Shown here: positions 25,290 to 37,189 of the stretch, piece after piece
Position numbering within the stretch: the first letter of the stretch is position 1
Layout: each line of letters begins with the position of its first letter
Origin: Diadema setosum
Lineage: Eukaryota > Echinodermata > Echinoidea > Diadematoida > Diadematidae
Length of the DNA: 64,000 nt
Assembly: GCF_964275005.1 (NCBI RefSeq)
Contig: NC_092695.1
Span: forward strand, 11,361,697-11,425,696
Direction: 5' to 3'
Notes under the pieces: model-generated
Databases searched by the model: none
Seen by the model: the letters and a program-made list of their open reading frames with translations, nothing else
Told to the model about the DNA's origin: nothing
Position numbers and translations under genes: made by a program

Positions 25290-25570
25290 AGGGATGGTAA
25301 AGTTTTGGTTGAGACCTAATTTCAGGTTTCTAACATTTTTTGGTGAGATAATGAGAAACCTCTTATGAAATATGACAGAGCATGTAATTCCATGAGGAAT
25401 CTAACGTTTATTTGATGAAAATTGGTTTTGAAATGGCTGAGATATCCAAAACAGAGCGATTCTAATAAGTGTGGGACCCACACTTTATTACAATCGCTTT
25501 GTTTTACTTTGTTTTTGGATGTTTTAGTCATTCCAAACCTGATTTTCATCAAATAAACGTTGAATGCCTC
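25290..25570. mobile_element. TTAA-flanked fold-back MITE (Kolobok/piggyBac-like)
   Basis: The element starts AGGGATGGTAAAG after TTAA and ends just before a second TTAA. Inner arms of about 75 bp form an inverted repeat (AACGTTTATTTGATGAAAAT and its inverse) around a GTGTGGGACCCACAC centre. The TTAA target favours Kolobok or piggyBac. It lies about 180 bp upstream of the POLR1D start codon. Confidence 0.65.
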
Positions 25571-25609
25571 TTAAACACGGGGATCAACACCTGCATAGCA
25601 GCTAGCTAG

Positions 25610-25682
25610 CACGTGTTTAGCCCGACCAGACGCCGTGCGATTTAACAGCGACTGATGGGCAGGGCGACTTCGTTAGCACGTG
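25610..25682 (+). promoter_or_regulatory. Two CACGTG E-boxes upstream of POLR1D
   Basis: AGCACGTGT occurs twice, with cores at 25610-25615 and 25677-25682, 142 and 75 bp upstream of the ATG. CACGTG is the canonical site for MYC/MAX and USF, and in mammals genes for Pol I/III subunits are known MYC targets. Binding here is inference. Confidence 0.5.
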
Positions 25683-25751
25683 TGAAAATACAGGGCACGA
25701 CGAGTTACTGCCAAGCTAATTTCACTAGGGTTACGGGACTAACTACAAGAG

Positions 25752-28700
25752 ATGGCGAGTACAGAGGTCAAAGGGAGTGGGAGACTAGGATTCGTAAGTA
25801 AATTTTACTTCATTTATTACTGTTGAAGTTCAGACATACCAGTAACTCATGATGAAGGTTTTGTTCGATAGCTCCTATTAGTCCCGTGTACTGCTAAATG
25901 TGTGTGTGTGTTTTATCGGACAGCTCCAGATGTACCAAATTTAGACATGTTGTTTATAATATAATTACTGCACCAGTGCAGTGTACTCCACTGATCATTG
26001 ACAATGGTGACACGTAGAATCTAAGATATCTGATCTTTTAGTTTTATATAAGCAGAAGATTAATAGAACATTTGCCATGTAGTGATGCTGTAAATCACTG
26101 GTACTGTTGATGTATCACTGATCATGTTCATGTCCATCCAGATTTCATGTGGCGGTTGATACGACCATGATTCTATTTCTATGAACAGATGAAAGTGTCT
26201 CATATTCAGACTTTTAATCAGAGAATCAGAGTCCAGCATTGTCATTGCATTGGAAGCAAAGTAATCTGCCTTTCCAATCCAAATGAGGGTTGACACCAAA
26301 CTGGATTAAGTAGCCAGTGCCAGTGGCAGTGATAATGAGTAAAGTGATTCGATTTAATTACCATATTTTTAGTTCCTGGCTGGACAAACAGAATACCATA
26401 TTTCACTTGAGACAACATACAATTTGTAGATTCATAGAAGAACAATTTACTCAAAAATTATGATGAGCTATGCCGATTAGTTGGGTCTATGAGATGGGTT
26501 GATACATTGTATCATTGGTCAATGTTCTACCAGAAAAAAAAAAAAAAAAAAGAAATATGAAGATGAGCAACAAAATGAAACTGTGCACTCACATGCACAG
26601 CCATGATGGCTACAGTGTAGTGATACTGTAACCATGATGGCTATGTGCAGTGATACTGTCACTGAATTAAGCTTTCGTCAATGTCCCAACAAAGACTACA
26701 TGAAATAGGGTAAGGGCACCAGTATTCGGTCAGGCACCGGTATTCGGTCACTTATCACTAGTCACCAGCCAGTAAGTTCAACTGTCACAACACACGCAAA
26801 TCACACTAATTCACATACTTGCACTCTCATTCACAACAGGAAACTCCCTTAGCCCCCTCCAAAAATCCATCCAAAATCCCAAATTTTACCGTCAAAAGTG
26901 CAGAATCGGCGCTGCTTTCCAAAAGCACGTGCGGATAAGGCCCAGTTGTAAGAGTACGGGTCGCCGAAAAAGCGCTAAAAATCGAGAAATACGCTGTTCT
27001 CTCGCGGGATTTTTCGCTTATCGCAAGCTTGGAGTGTAATGGTATCCTCAAAAATGCAAAAGAAAAACAAAATGTCCATACGTGCCGATACAGTGTCCCA
27101 ATGTACAAGGGTTGAATGCAAGTGCCGAGGCCCCAGTATTCGGTCACCAATGCCCGGCAACGGTCGCCGCAACTTCCCCGATGCAATTTTGCGCCAACAA
27201 GGTAGCGCGCGCGCGCGTTTTTCAGCTGCCTTGAACACGCATTAACTTTGAACGCGCACATCGCGTGACCGAATACTGGAGCCGATGACCGTATACTGGG
27301 GAATTTTCAAGGTGAAATATTTCGCGATTTTGTGCAATTCTGTGAGATATTTAACGAAATGAAAGTTGAGATTAAAGAAATTTGATATATTTCACATACA
27401 TTGCTGTAGATATGGTGTATGTATGTATTATTTTAGTTTGAAAAATATTGCAAAAAAGCTTAAGTGACCGAATACTGGGGATGTTACCCTACACAGTATT
27501 AGTACATGTAGATACTAGATAGGTATACATGTTTACTATGTACTAGTACTACAGTGTTCCTTCTTAGCACCAGGCCTTGTGTCATCTGGCCAACTGTTGG
27601 TTATCAGCTCTTTCAGCATGTGCTTCAGGCTGTCTTGCTTTACAATTTTGCTAGGTAGTCTGTCTGATTATGTGTGGTGTCATAAATCATGCAGCTGAGC
27701 CCAGTAGTTGGAGCTTTCTTTGAGAAACCATCTTCCAGTGCTAAAACTTAAACAGTAATAGCATTTTAATGGCAGACTCACGATTCTTTGTGCACTCTCA
27801 TCCTATTTCAGTCCATCCTTTCACTCCCTTGTGAAAGAATAGTAACAGATGTCCTAGTGTGTTTCTTTAAGAGACATGTAAAGTTCTTTGCTAATAATGT
27901 CCTTTTGATCCAATTCTTGCTGAATCACAGGTGCAAACCGCACAGATGACAGAGAACCTGGATAAGACCACATCTGTGACATTTGTTATGCACGGCGAAG
28001 ACCACACACTTGGAAATGCACTGAGATATATTATCATGAAGGAGTAAGTACACCAGTTAGAAAGTAAACAACAAATATTCCCGTCATTCATATCTTACTT
28101 TGCTTCCTTCAAAGCTGCATTCCCTTAGAGTTAAGTATGTAAATAATGTCTAGTGTATGATAAGTTTTCTTTTCTGCTATGTACATGTATGTAGCTATGA
28201 GGCTTCATTTGCATATATGAATAGATACAGTCAAGTTACTAATAGTTACATGTTAAGTAACTGTTACTGGTACATACATGTATTCTCTTTGTCACCATTC
28301 TGTGTAATACATTGCAGAATGTTCTCTTGTGCAGTCAAGGGAAACTACATGTAGGTTTCCATGATGTTATGGACCATTTCAAGGTGTCTGAATCTGATTA
28401 TTTATCATAGGCTTATTGGGATATTAATTATTTTTCTTTTTTGCTTTCACTCCATTCTGCAATGATGTGATATTTAAGCCTATTCATCAGGTATCCACAA
28501 CATGCAATATGTAGGCCAGTTACAGGTATGAACTCAGTAATGATTTAGCAAGCAATGTTTTAATCTTGCATGTTTTTTTTTTTTTTTTTTTGTAGGGCTC
28601 TCTTTGGAATAATGACTTACATTGTAACTCATCCCAGTGACTGACGTTCCTTTTTATAATCTCAGTGTTTATGTTTCCCTCCATTACTGTCAGTCCCGAT

Positions 28701-29285
28701 GTGGACTTCTGTGGTTACAGTGTACCTCACCCAACAGAAAATAGGATAAACCTGAGAATACAGACAAAAGGTGAGTCACAATTTTTGCTGGGCTTGACAG
28801 TATCTCTTTGATCACTGTTTGCTTGCATATAAGTATGAAAATGTGTGTATGTGTTTTCGTATTCCAATTCATGCAGAATACTCTATATGATTCACAAAAT
28901 TTGTGTTGAATAAATTTGTCCCTTTTTTTTTTTGCATAAAGTTGGTGTGTTTGTGTGTGTTGTCAACACAGCATATTCAAACTTTTCTTCTCACTTTTTT
29001 TTTTCTATCTTGTGATACCGTCCACCAGGTCAAAGTTCAAAAGAGCCCATATAAAGAATGAATTTACAATGTGACTGCTTTCATTGCTGAGCAGGTTTGA
29101 CTTTCAAACTTTGCAGCACTAATTACATGCCATGTGTAAATCCTAAGAAACACTCCCCACGCAATGGGGGTGAATATTACAATTATTTTGCACTTCAAAA
29201 GCCATTCATTTCATCTCCCAAACGTATGTCATGCCAGTCATTATTGTCCAAATACATGTAAACTCTCATGTTTCAGGGTTTAAAA

Positions 29286-29317
<32 letters not shown>

Positions 29318-32050
29318 TGAAATAAACTAAGGAGCACTGCACATCATAACAGTACATTTACTTCATTATTTGCAGTTTGGGATTTTTACTTATCTTCATT
29401 CCTTAGCATCATTGTCCCCGCCGAACGAGTTCGAGCAGGGGACTATGAAACGGGCTCCGTACGTGTGTGTGTCCGTGTGTGTGTCCGTCCGTGTGTCCGT
29501 CCGTGTGTCCGTGTGTCCGTGAGTCCGTGTGTGATCAAAATGTTCAATTTGCTACTTCTCTGTCATTTATAAGCCAATTTTGATTCTGTTTGCTTTATAT
29601 GATAGCACTACATGGGAGCTTTGAAACTTCTACACAGAATTTCAGTTGTGACCTTTGACCTTTACCTTTGACCTGTATTGTACATTTTGCTACAAAATGC
29701 TACTCCTTCGCCATTTCTAGGGCGATTTCGATTCCGTTTGCTTTATGTCATGACACTAGGTGAGGGCTTCAAAACTTCTACACAGAATTTTGACCTTTGA
29801 CTTCTTTAACCTTTGACCTTGATTTTTTGACCTGTATTGTACATTTTGCTACAAAATGCTACTCCTTCGCCATTTCTAACCCAATTTTGATTCCGTTTGC
29901 TTTATGTGATGGCACTAGGTGAGGGCTTCAAAACTTCTACACAGAATTTTGACCTTTGACTTCTTTGACCTTTTACCTTGATTTTTGACCTGTATTGTAC
30001 ATTGGCTACAAAATGCTACTTCCGGCGGGGACAAATATTACGCACCGCGTAATTTCTACTTTTCCTTCTTGTTCTTTATTCCAAGCCTGTATGAACCACT
30101 ATAGTTACTGATACTTTCTTATCAATTCATTTTGTTTCTTGATATTAGGTTCACCTGCTGCTGCTGCTTTCACTAGAGGACTCTCAAATCTCTCAGATGT
30201 CTGTGATCACATTCAGGAAACTTTCAAGGTATGATGATTTTAAATGCTGTAGCAAAGTACTACATGCAATGTACCGGCATGATTGCCCGCCTGGGGAAAA
30301 TTAATATCCAACTTTTAGACAAGAAAAACAATTGGCAATTTGTCCTCATAATGTATTGGACGCTTGCCCAAAATACTCATTCAGGCAGGTAGGGAAAATG
30401 TTTTTGGTATGTTTTGCAAAGCAAGTTTACTTCTCTGTATGCAAGTCATTTACATTTAACTACACAGTCCTTCCAGTGCCCATACAATGGTTTTCGAGAG
30501 AGGCTATGTTTTTATGCCTCCACCAACGAAGTGGCCGGAGGTATTATGTTTTCGAGTCGTCCGTCCGTCCGTCCGTCCGTCCATCCGTCCGTCCCGTTTT
30601 GTTTTTGTCGATATCTCAAGAACCGTGTGGTGGTTTTACATCAAACTTGGTATGAGGGTATATCCTGGGGGATAATACTTTGTTTGGATTTTAGGGTCAA
30701 AGGTCACAGGTTATTTTGTGAGAAAGAACTTTTGGTACAGTATTTTACATACTATGAGACATGAACGTTTAACTTGGTGTGAGGGTAGAGTATGACAAGA
30801 CAAATATTCACTGGTATTTTGGGGTCAAATGTCACAAAGGTCCTTATGATATAACAAAAATAAAATATTTTTATAATATTACAGATGTTAGACCCATGAA
30901 AGCCACTGATTAACATTGTGTTTGATCGATGTAAAAAATTCTAAAACTGAGCTGCCTGACCAGTCTAATTATGTTCAGATGGATGACACAATAATGCAAA
31001 AATAATGAAAGTAACACATTAACTATGAAGATATCTATGATAATTGCATTTATTCTCGGTCCGAGAATAATTCTAGGACAGTAGTCTATGGAGGTGATTT
31101 CAAATTTTTACTTTTTTGAAGTACTAAATGATAAGTTTGAAGCTAAATATTTTCACAGCTCATTTTTTACACCTTATCAGATATTCTGATAGCATTTAGG
31201 ACCATGCAGCTCAGATTTTTTAAACTGAACATATTAGGAGAATCATGCATTATAGCGGAGGCATATCAGTCGCCATAGCGACATTTCTAGTTTTATAGAT
31301 GAGGTGTTGTTTTTATGTCCTTTAAAAGGCAGTTCTTTCTTTTTCATACTATTATCTGCTTATTATTTCTGGTTTGAGATGCAATTTTTGATGCAATTGT
31401 AGATATTTTACAGAGTTTAAAGTTGTGTGTGTGTGTGCTACTTATTATGTCTTTACTCACTATCCCAGTAAATCAAAGAGATTATACTCGGCAATCTATT
31501 GGAAAACCTCATGGGTGTTGTTCTAGGTCTATGCGATTTCAGGTTATTGTGAAGAATGATTTGAATTCTCCATTAGATGGTTTGGTTAATTGGATACTAC
31601 TGTCAAGTGAGTTTAGTGTCAGCAAATTTAAAATCGTAAGCGTTATTACAGAAACCCATTTATGTTGACATGCACCATCTATCAATGTCACGATCTCTGA
31701 TACAGCATCTTTGACAGAATTGTCCATTTATACTACCTGGGTCCCATTTCATAAAAAGTTTATGTGATAGCAACTCTTGCTGGAATGACAGTTGTCATGG
31801 TAACAACAAGAATCCAGCTTCCTGATTGGCTGTTGCTATGGGAAGTTGCCATTCCAGCAAGAGTTGCTATCTTAGCATCTTTTATGAAATGGGGCCCAGG
31901 TCTTCCTTTTTTTCTTTCTCTTTTCTTTTGAAATTCTACCCAGCAGTTGTTTAGTCCACAAGTAGTAATGCTCCTCCCTTCTCAAATTCATCTTTGCTTT
32001 TGCAGGACAGTGTACAAAAATACAAGGACCGCATGATGGACATTCAGTGA
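25752..32050 (+). CDS. POLR1D: DNA-directed RNA polymerases I and III subunit RPAC2
   Basis: RPAC2 pairs with RPAC1 (POLR1C) to form the alpha-like assembly platform of nuclear RNA polymerases I and III. Five coding exons join in phase: 25752-25793, 27931-28043, 28694-28770, 30149-30228 and 32006-32050 (stop TGA). They encode 118 residues, near the usual length for the conserved part of the family. Each junction has GT-AG sites, for example TTC|GTAAGT after exon 1. Exon 2 carries the family signature ([20 protein letters not shown]), exon 3 continues [20 protein letters not shown] and RIQTKG, exon 4 has [20 protein letters not shown], and exon 5 ends [10 protein letters not shown]. The N-terminus, [14 protein letters not shown], is short and less conserved, so exon 1 is the least certain part. 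The introns hold two Helentron-like elements, a Tc1-mariner-like TIR element and a MITE. No break is seen. Confidence 0.93.
26708..27489. mobile_element. Non-autonomous TIR element with repeated subterminal CCAGTATTCGGTCA words
   Basis: The ends are GGGTAAGGGCACCAGTATTC and its inverse, GAATACTGGGGATGTTACCC, flanked by TA on both sides, so a Tc1-mariner-type insertion is likely. The word CCAGTATTCGGTCA or a variant occurs six times: three direct (about 26719, 26737, 27131) and three inverse (about 27267, 27287, 27464). It lies in POLR1D intron 1. A 144-codon minus-strand frame inside it shows no known domain. Confidence 0.75.
29412..30060 (+). mobile_element. Helentron-like non-autonomous element (HINE type), copy 1
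   Basis: The 5' subterminal word TTGTCCCCGCCG (29412-29423) has its inverse, CGGCGGGGACAA, at 30023-30034. After it comes a perfect hairpin ATTACGC-ACC-GCGTAAT (30037-30053), then TT and CTAC at the 3' end. The core has a CCGTGTGT-type tract and about three tandem units of about 159 bp containing GACCTTTGACC words. Subterminal inverted repeats, a tandem core and a 3' hairpin before CTRR are the known layout of Helentron-associated elements. It lies in POLR1D intron 3. Confidence 0.6.
30512..31290 (+). mobile_element. Helentron-like non-autonomous element (HINE type), copy 2
   Basis: The 5' word ATGCCTCCACC (30514-30524) matches the inverse of GCGGAGGCAT at 31255-31264. The 3' end has the hairpin GTCGC-CATA-GCGAC (31269-31282), then ATTT and CTAG followed by T. 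A (CCGT)n tract sits near the 5' end (30558-30596). The layout is the same as the elements at 29412 and 48929, but the body differs. It lies in POLR1D intron 4. Confidence 0.65.
31737..31900. mobile_element. MITE, GGGCCCCATTTCAT family, copy 2
   Basis: CCTGGGTCCCATTTCATAAA at the left and ATGAAATGGGGCCCAGG at the right are inverse. The inner words match the copy at 25036-25218. It lies in POLR1D intron 4. Confidence 0.8.
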
Positions 32051-32836
32051 GGACACCTAGAGAGGTTTATGTGACTTCACAGCAAATGAAGAAGGCAGAT
32101 GGCCAAATTGGTAGAGTTTTGTGTGATAGGGCTTCAAGACAGGTCGACAGGTCATGTGACCTGTCATGAGTGACAGTCTGTGTCACCGTGAGAATGTTGT
32201 CAGTACAAGTGGCCAAGAGTTTGCTACAGCTAGCATTTGTCATGGTGTGATAGCAAATGCAGCAGAGCTCCATCAGCGTGTCCGGAGCAACTCCTCAAAA
32301 TGAGAGAAAATGTTCTCTTCTGCAGCGAGTGAAGGATATGCATGGATTGTATTTGTTCACTTCATATCCAGTCCGACCAGATTTGTAAACAGTTTTTAGG
32401 TTTGAAGTACTCATGGACCAGTCAAATTATAAAATCTTTTAACCTGAACTATATTTTGTTGGATGAAGGTGTGACCAGTAAAAAGTTGAAGTACATACAG
32501 AAGCATATACCATACTAGTACCTATGGTGAGTCTAGTTATCAGGGTTTTTGATTTTGTTATTTTTTGTTTTAAAGTCATTTACCATTTGTAGATGAAACA
32601 AAAACCCAGCTTTAGTGCTTCAAAAGAATTCTTAATTGTGAGTTAGGGATAGAGACAACCAATGTAAAACTTTGAATCAGTATAATTAATGTTAAGTAAA
32701 GTTAATATACAAATTGTGAACAATAGTTATGATATAAATGTTTCTAGACTAAACCGTCTACAGTTATGGTTTGTTTGAAAAAAAGTGATATCTCCTTATA
32801 TTTTAGGCTTTACATGTATTTCAAAAGTTTTACATA
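32051..32836 (+). other. Probable POLR1D 3' UTR and downstream DNA
   Basis: No second gene is seen. I do not find a clear AATAAA soon after the stop, so the 3' end of the transcript is not placed. Confidence 0.45.
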
Positions 32837-33274
32837 CAGTCCGACCTCGATTATCCAGCCATGTCGGGACCGGCGCTCATCCAGATAAGCAAATTGGCCG
32901 GATATGGGAGACACAATATATATATATATATATATAAATATAGCTGCCGTCCAAGCTGCCGTCCCAGTGCACTGGCAGCTAGGCAGGTAGCGTACCCCGC
33001 AACGGTGGTGTAATCTATGCTAGCCTGCGCAAAATTGTAGTCCCTTCTTCATGAAAAATAAAGTATATCTTCATGTAAAAATCATACATGTTTTACGTCA
33101 TTAGATATTGAAAAACCTATCATGCACATCTTATGAAATTAGTGAAATAGATCCATAAAAATCACTGTTTTTTCTCAATTTTTGGATGAAAAAAAAAAGT
33201 CCTTCACTGCGTGAACGCGTCAGGATAATAGAGATTTCCGGATAAAAGGAGGCCGGATAATCAAGGTCGAACTG
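32837..33274. mobile_element. Tigger/pogo-like MITE, CCGGATAA family, copy 2
   Basis: The ends are CAGTCCGACCTCGATTATCC and GGATAATCAAGGTCGAACTG, inverse and flanked by TA. It shares TCGGGACCGGCGCTCATCC and GGCCGGATATGGGAGACA with the copy at 22464-22983. A short TA tract lies inside. Confidence 0.85.
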
Positions 33275-34077
33275 TATTAGGGTGTTTTGTGATACAAATG
33301 ACCTACACATTTGCATCAAATGTAATATCTGGAACATTTTTGAAATCACTGCTCCCAAAGGTAAGCAGTACCTTTAATCATTTCAAGTCAGTATCAGATC
33401 AGGTAACTTCATCCAGAGGATCATGAGGTGATGATATTCCTTTTCATGTCAATTCAGGGGACCAGCTCTAAGAACATCAATTGTGCACTCTCATTTTTTG
33501 ACAGGAAAACATCAAGTCTATGATCATTAGTGGAAGAATGAAATTACTGAATCACTTTGAATTTGCCAATGCATCAAAGAGCTGAGATTTTTCAAGATGA
33601 CAGACACACTGTCTAAATGAGTAAAAATACAAGTTCAATGGAAAAACAGGGTGTACAATGGTAATTTGCTTTACTTCAGACATACATGGGAGTGACTAGA
33701 CACACGATACCCTGGAAGAGGATGATATACTGTAGTTGGTAATTGTGCCAGGGAGTAGTGTATTGAGGGTAATTATTCAACAGGTTTAGAACTGTATGGA
33801 GATTTCATTGACTTGATAGCACACTTTGTTTTACGTTATATCAACAGGGTGTTATTGCAGTGAGTGGGATGAGATCTGTATGTCGAACATTCAAGGGTGT
33901 GGTATAAAGAACTGTGTGGCAGTGGAAAAGTAAATGTTGTTATTCATGCTCATATTCAGTTGGTAATACATATGTCTTACTTGAAAGAAAAATCAGTACT
34001 GGCTGTTGGAAATTACATTTCAGTTGACTAATTTGTTACATTCTGTGTGATACTGAGTGTAGTTACCATTCATCCTG
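33275..34077. other. Gene-free stretch
   Basis: No gene or recognisable repeat seen. Confidence 0.5.
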
Positions 34078-34334
34078 TCACAAGTTGTAGCCCGGCAGCC
34101 CAAATTGTTTTGATTAGACGAACGAGGTACAGTGCACTCCCATTATAACGAACACGGTTATAACGAAATTCCGGTTACAACGAAATAAAATTTAGGGCCG
34201 CAACATTATCAACTCTATGTATTTTTATTGTTTATTCATTCGGTTATAACGAAATTTCGTTATAACGAAAGAAAACTGCCGGTCCCGAGGACTTCGTTAT
34301 AACGGGAGTCCACTGTACCAATATCCGAGTGGTG
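34078..34334 (+). repeat. Left arm of a long-range inverted repeat, split by a MITE
   Basis: Leaving out the MITE at 34130-34315, the arm is about 69 bp with the core TTTGATTAGACGAACGAGG then TACCAATATCCGAGTGGTG. Its inverse lies at 46335-46398, 12 kb away. The two arms bound the composite island. Confidence 0.7.
34130..34315. mobile_element. Tigger/pogo-like MITE, GTTATAACGA family, copy 1
   Basis: The ends CAGTGCACTCCCATTATAAC and GTTATAACGGGAGTCCACTG are inverse. The insertion splits GGTACC into GGTA...TACC, a TA duplication. The right-hand arm of the long inverted repeat (46349-46354) reads GGTACC uninterrupted and so acts as the empty site. Relatives lie at 51333 and 56363. Confidence 0.9.
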
Positions 34335-36365
34335 CATTCATTCTGAAACTTCATATGAAGTTCATGGCCAGCAACAAGGCTCCCCGTCAAATACTTCTGA
34401 GTTTCCTCAAATGCTGATTTGCCTGTGGCTCTGGCTGCATTTATCATCTTTCCCCAGTTTAAAACGGCTTTCCATACCCACTATCAAAAGTTGTTTCCAA
34501 AGTCCCTTACAAGCGCCTTCCAAAATAATTTGCGTTTGTCAACTCATTGCCAACACGAAAACTGGCCTTGTCACTGCGCAGCTGTATTGCGCCGTTTGAT
34601 CCAAGCGGGAAGAAGGGGTCATATACAGTGCGCGCTTTTTTGTTCTGGCTAGTCATTGTGAATGGCCGTATATTCTCCTCGTATTCTGATTATTTTGTCT
34701 CTACAAGAGTGGCCATCCCTAGGCACATACCCAGCACGGGCAAGCTCCGAGGCCAGTCTTGCATACACTGGCTTGTTTCGGACTTTTCATTACAGTTCAT
34801 GTTGAACCTCAAGCTCTGCCCACAAAAGCAGCAGACACCTCATGGCTGTGCTGCTGGATGCTCCTCTGCCTCCAATCCTGCCATGTTTCAGAGCTCTATA
34901 ATGGACATGCCTCTCTGAGCGGACGTGATACACCATCATCTGATCGCATTGCTTGAGTAGTTGAACCGTACAGTGCCTTTCAATGGTGATGCTGCATCTC
35001 TGTTTACACTCTGCTCCAAGGTCAAATCGATGGGTGATATAGCAAAGTCTTGTCCAGTTCTTTGGATGGAGAAGGCCCCTGACTGTAGAATCGATAGGCT
35101 CTCGAGTACTACATTCATGAGCTAATTCAGAAAGCATAGTTGGAATGATTGAATCCAAAGAAGATGTTGATTATAACTGGCAGTATTTTGATGTACTCAT
35201 CAATGTCATTCAAACGGACTGCGGGCATCAGGTCTCTGTGAACTTGATTTATCCTGAACACGTACATACTCCAGAACTGGGCAGTTAGGCCAAGTTTCCC
35301 AGTCATCAAGTCCTTGAAGAACGTCTTATACTGATAGATGTGCTCTTGGAATGGTTGACTTGTATCAAGGAATCGTTTCTGGTCATTTGGATCCTCTGGA
35401 ACAATTGCAAGTAGGCCCTTAATTATGCCTTGTCTCTTATGTGTGAGGGTTGCCATGAAGCTCTCATACAAGGATCTTTCTCTCCATAGCAAGAGCAAGG
35501 ATATCATGGATGCAGACACATCACTTGTAGTACTTGCCACAAATGAATCCAGTCAGAGATCCTTCAGCCAGTATTCCTGATTCTGTGACGAGATGTTGTG
35601 CCCCACTCTCATTGATGAAAGTACCAATGGTAGAATTGTGAACAAAATTGCCCTTTCGATGGTCGAAATTTGATATGAAGATTTAGTCTGTAAACGTGTC
35701 CTATATTTCTCAAATCAGAGCTTGAACTGTGTAGCTCTCCAAGGTTTCCGTTGTTCCCCCCAAGCTGAGAAACTTCATCATGTATAATTCCATGATTGAT
35801 GTTGAGAGCATTGCTTTTCCATTGCCAGTGAGTCCTGTCTGAATGAGGCGTGCTGTTGATTCAAAAGCAGTCGCATGAAGACTTCTACTTGACATATCTC
35901 CATGCTTTGATATCTCTTCACCTACCTTGAAGAACTCTTATGACGACAAGATTTGTGGTATTGGGCCTCTTTGGCTATGAGGTCATCTCCATTGGCAACT
36001 AGAGCCTTTGCATGGTCATTGTTGCTGCGGGGGCAGCATCAATGATTGCATCGGACCCATCCTTGGTGAGGCAATCTGAGAGCGGCTCTACTTTTCTCTT
36101 GACGGTCTTCCGTTGCACAGTGCAAAAGATGCAAGTGCCCTTCAGTAATGCCCTTCCTTCTGACAAAGGTGTGAGACTTCTTCCCAGAGTGGCTGGTCTT
36201 TTCGATGGATGTTGGCATTGTGTTTCAGGGGTTGGTCTTTTCAACAGCAGTGAAATTTCCGTAACATTTGGATGGTACTTTGAATTTCCACTTTCTTGCA
36301 TATTAACTTCTGAAGTTACATTCCTGTACAGATCTGATTTCATCAAATGCCTCAATTGTGCTGCA
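34335..36365 (-). pseudogene. Decayed copy of an unclassified multi-copy invertebrate protein family
   Basis: Minus-strand frames, in order from the N-terminal side, show a GTCIFC...EPLSDCLTKD block and then AKEAQYHKSCRH; together these look like a zinc-binding CxxC...HxxxC module. They continue with HATAFESTARLIQ, then AQFWSMYVFRI...DEYIKILPVIINIFFGFNHS, FSIQRTGQDFAISPIDLTLE followed by QSVNRDAA, and ATGKSAFEETQKYL...GHELHMKFQNEC near the left boundary. I recognise this ordered motif set from large uncharacterised proteins repeated many times in coral, sea urchin and mollusc genomes. Their function is not known to me, and their high copy number suggests a mobile origin. The reading frame is interrupted several times, so this copy is not functional. 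Confidence 0.6.
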
Positions 36366-37189
36366 TTCGTGAATGCGTCCCATGTTTTGTCAGAAAATGT
36401 CTATTGTGGACCACTTTCATTTGCCTTGCAAATGATGCACAAGTTATCACATGCTTCATTTATGGGGTTTTTTTCCCCTGTAAAATGATTGTATCCGGAA
36501 TGTTACATTCCCAAGTCCATAAATAAAGAATATCACGCCTGGGATTAAGTTTTAACAAAATAATCCGATGACAGACTTTATTAGCTTGTGGGTGATTCAA
36601 GAAAGCACATCATTCACTTGAATTCGTTTACAGACTCAATTGTAACCTTTGTTACATGTAATATAATTAACTATTTGCCAGTGTATGGTGATGATTCGAC
36701 TCGTTGCTTTCTCTCTCTCTCTTGCCGGCTATCCTGTCGACGCTTCCAGGGCGGTCGTGAACCAGTCGTATATGGAAGCTGATGCAATGTTCAGTAGCCG
36801 TCAGCCACGTTGAACCAGGCAAAGGCTGGCCAAAGCTCTCATCCAAATATGTATCTAGTTAAAAGAGTTTAGAAGACTCAAGATTTTTCCAATGCAATGT
36901 CTTTCCAATCTATAGTATATTATATTTCTTCAGGAGTATGAAAATTCACTCTAAAATCGGATCTGGTACATTGTCTTTTACCTGCCTCATAGCATTTATG
37001 AGCGCATCAGACAGTTCAGAGATCAATTCAACCATACATACTCGAACATTTGTCAATTCATTTTGACATAGTATAATATGCATGCAAGTGCTTATTATCA
37101 ATGTAATTCCTCTTCAATTTGAATGAATGTTTAGAATTCAAGGCAACACTGCTGCCAAAGATTAAGGTTTGATCTATGTCATCGACCCG
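36366..37189. other. Intervening stretch between the decayed gene and Gypsy fossil A
   Basis: A minus-strand remnant upstream of the decayed gene may continue to about 36480. Beyond it nothing is recognised. A TC tract lies near 36711-36723. Confidence 0.4.

Noticed and set aside
26827-27261. 144-codon minus-strand frame in POLR1D intron 1
   Set aside because: It lies inside a non-autonomous TIR element and shows no domain.
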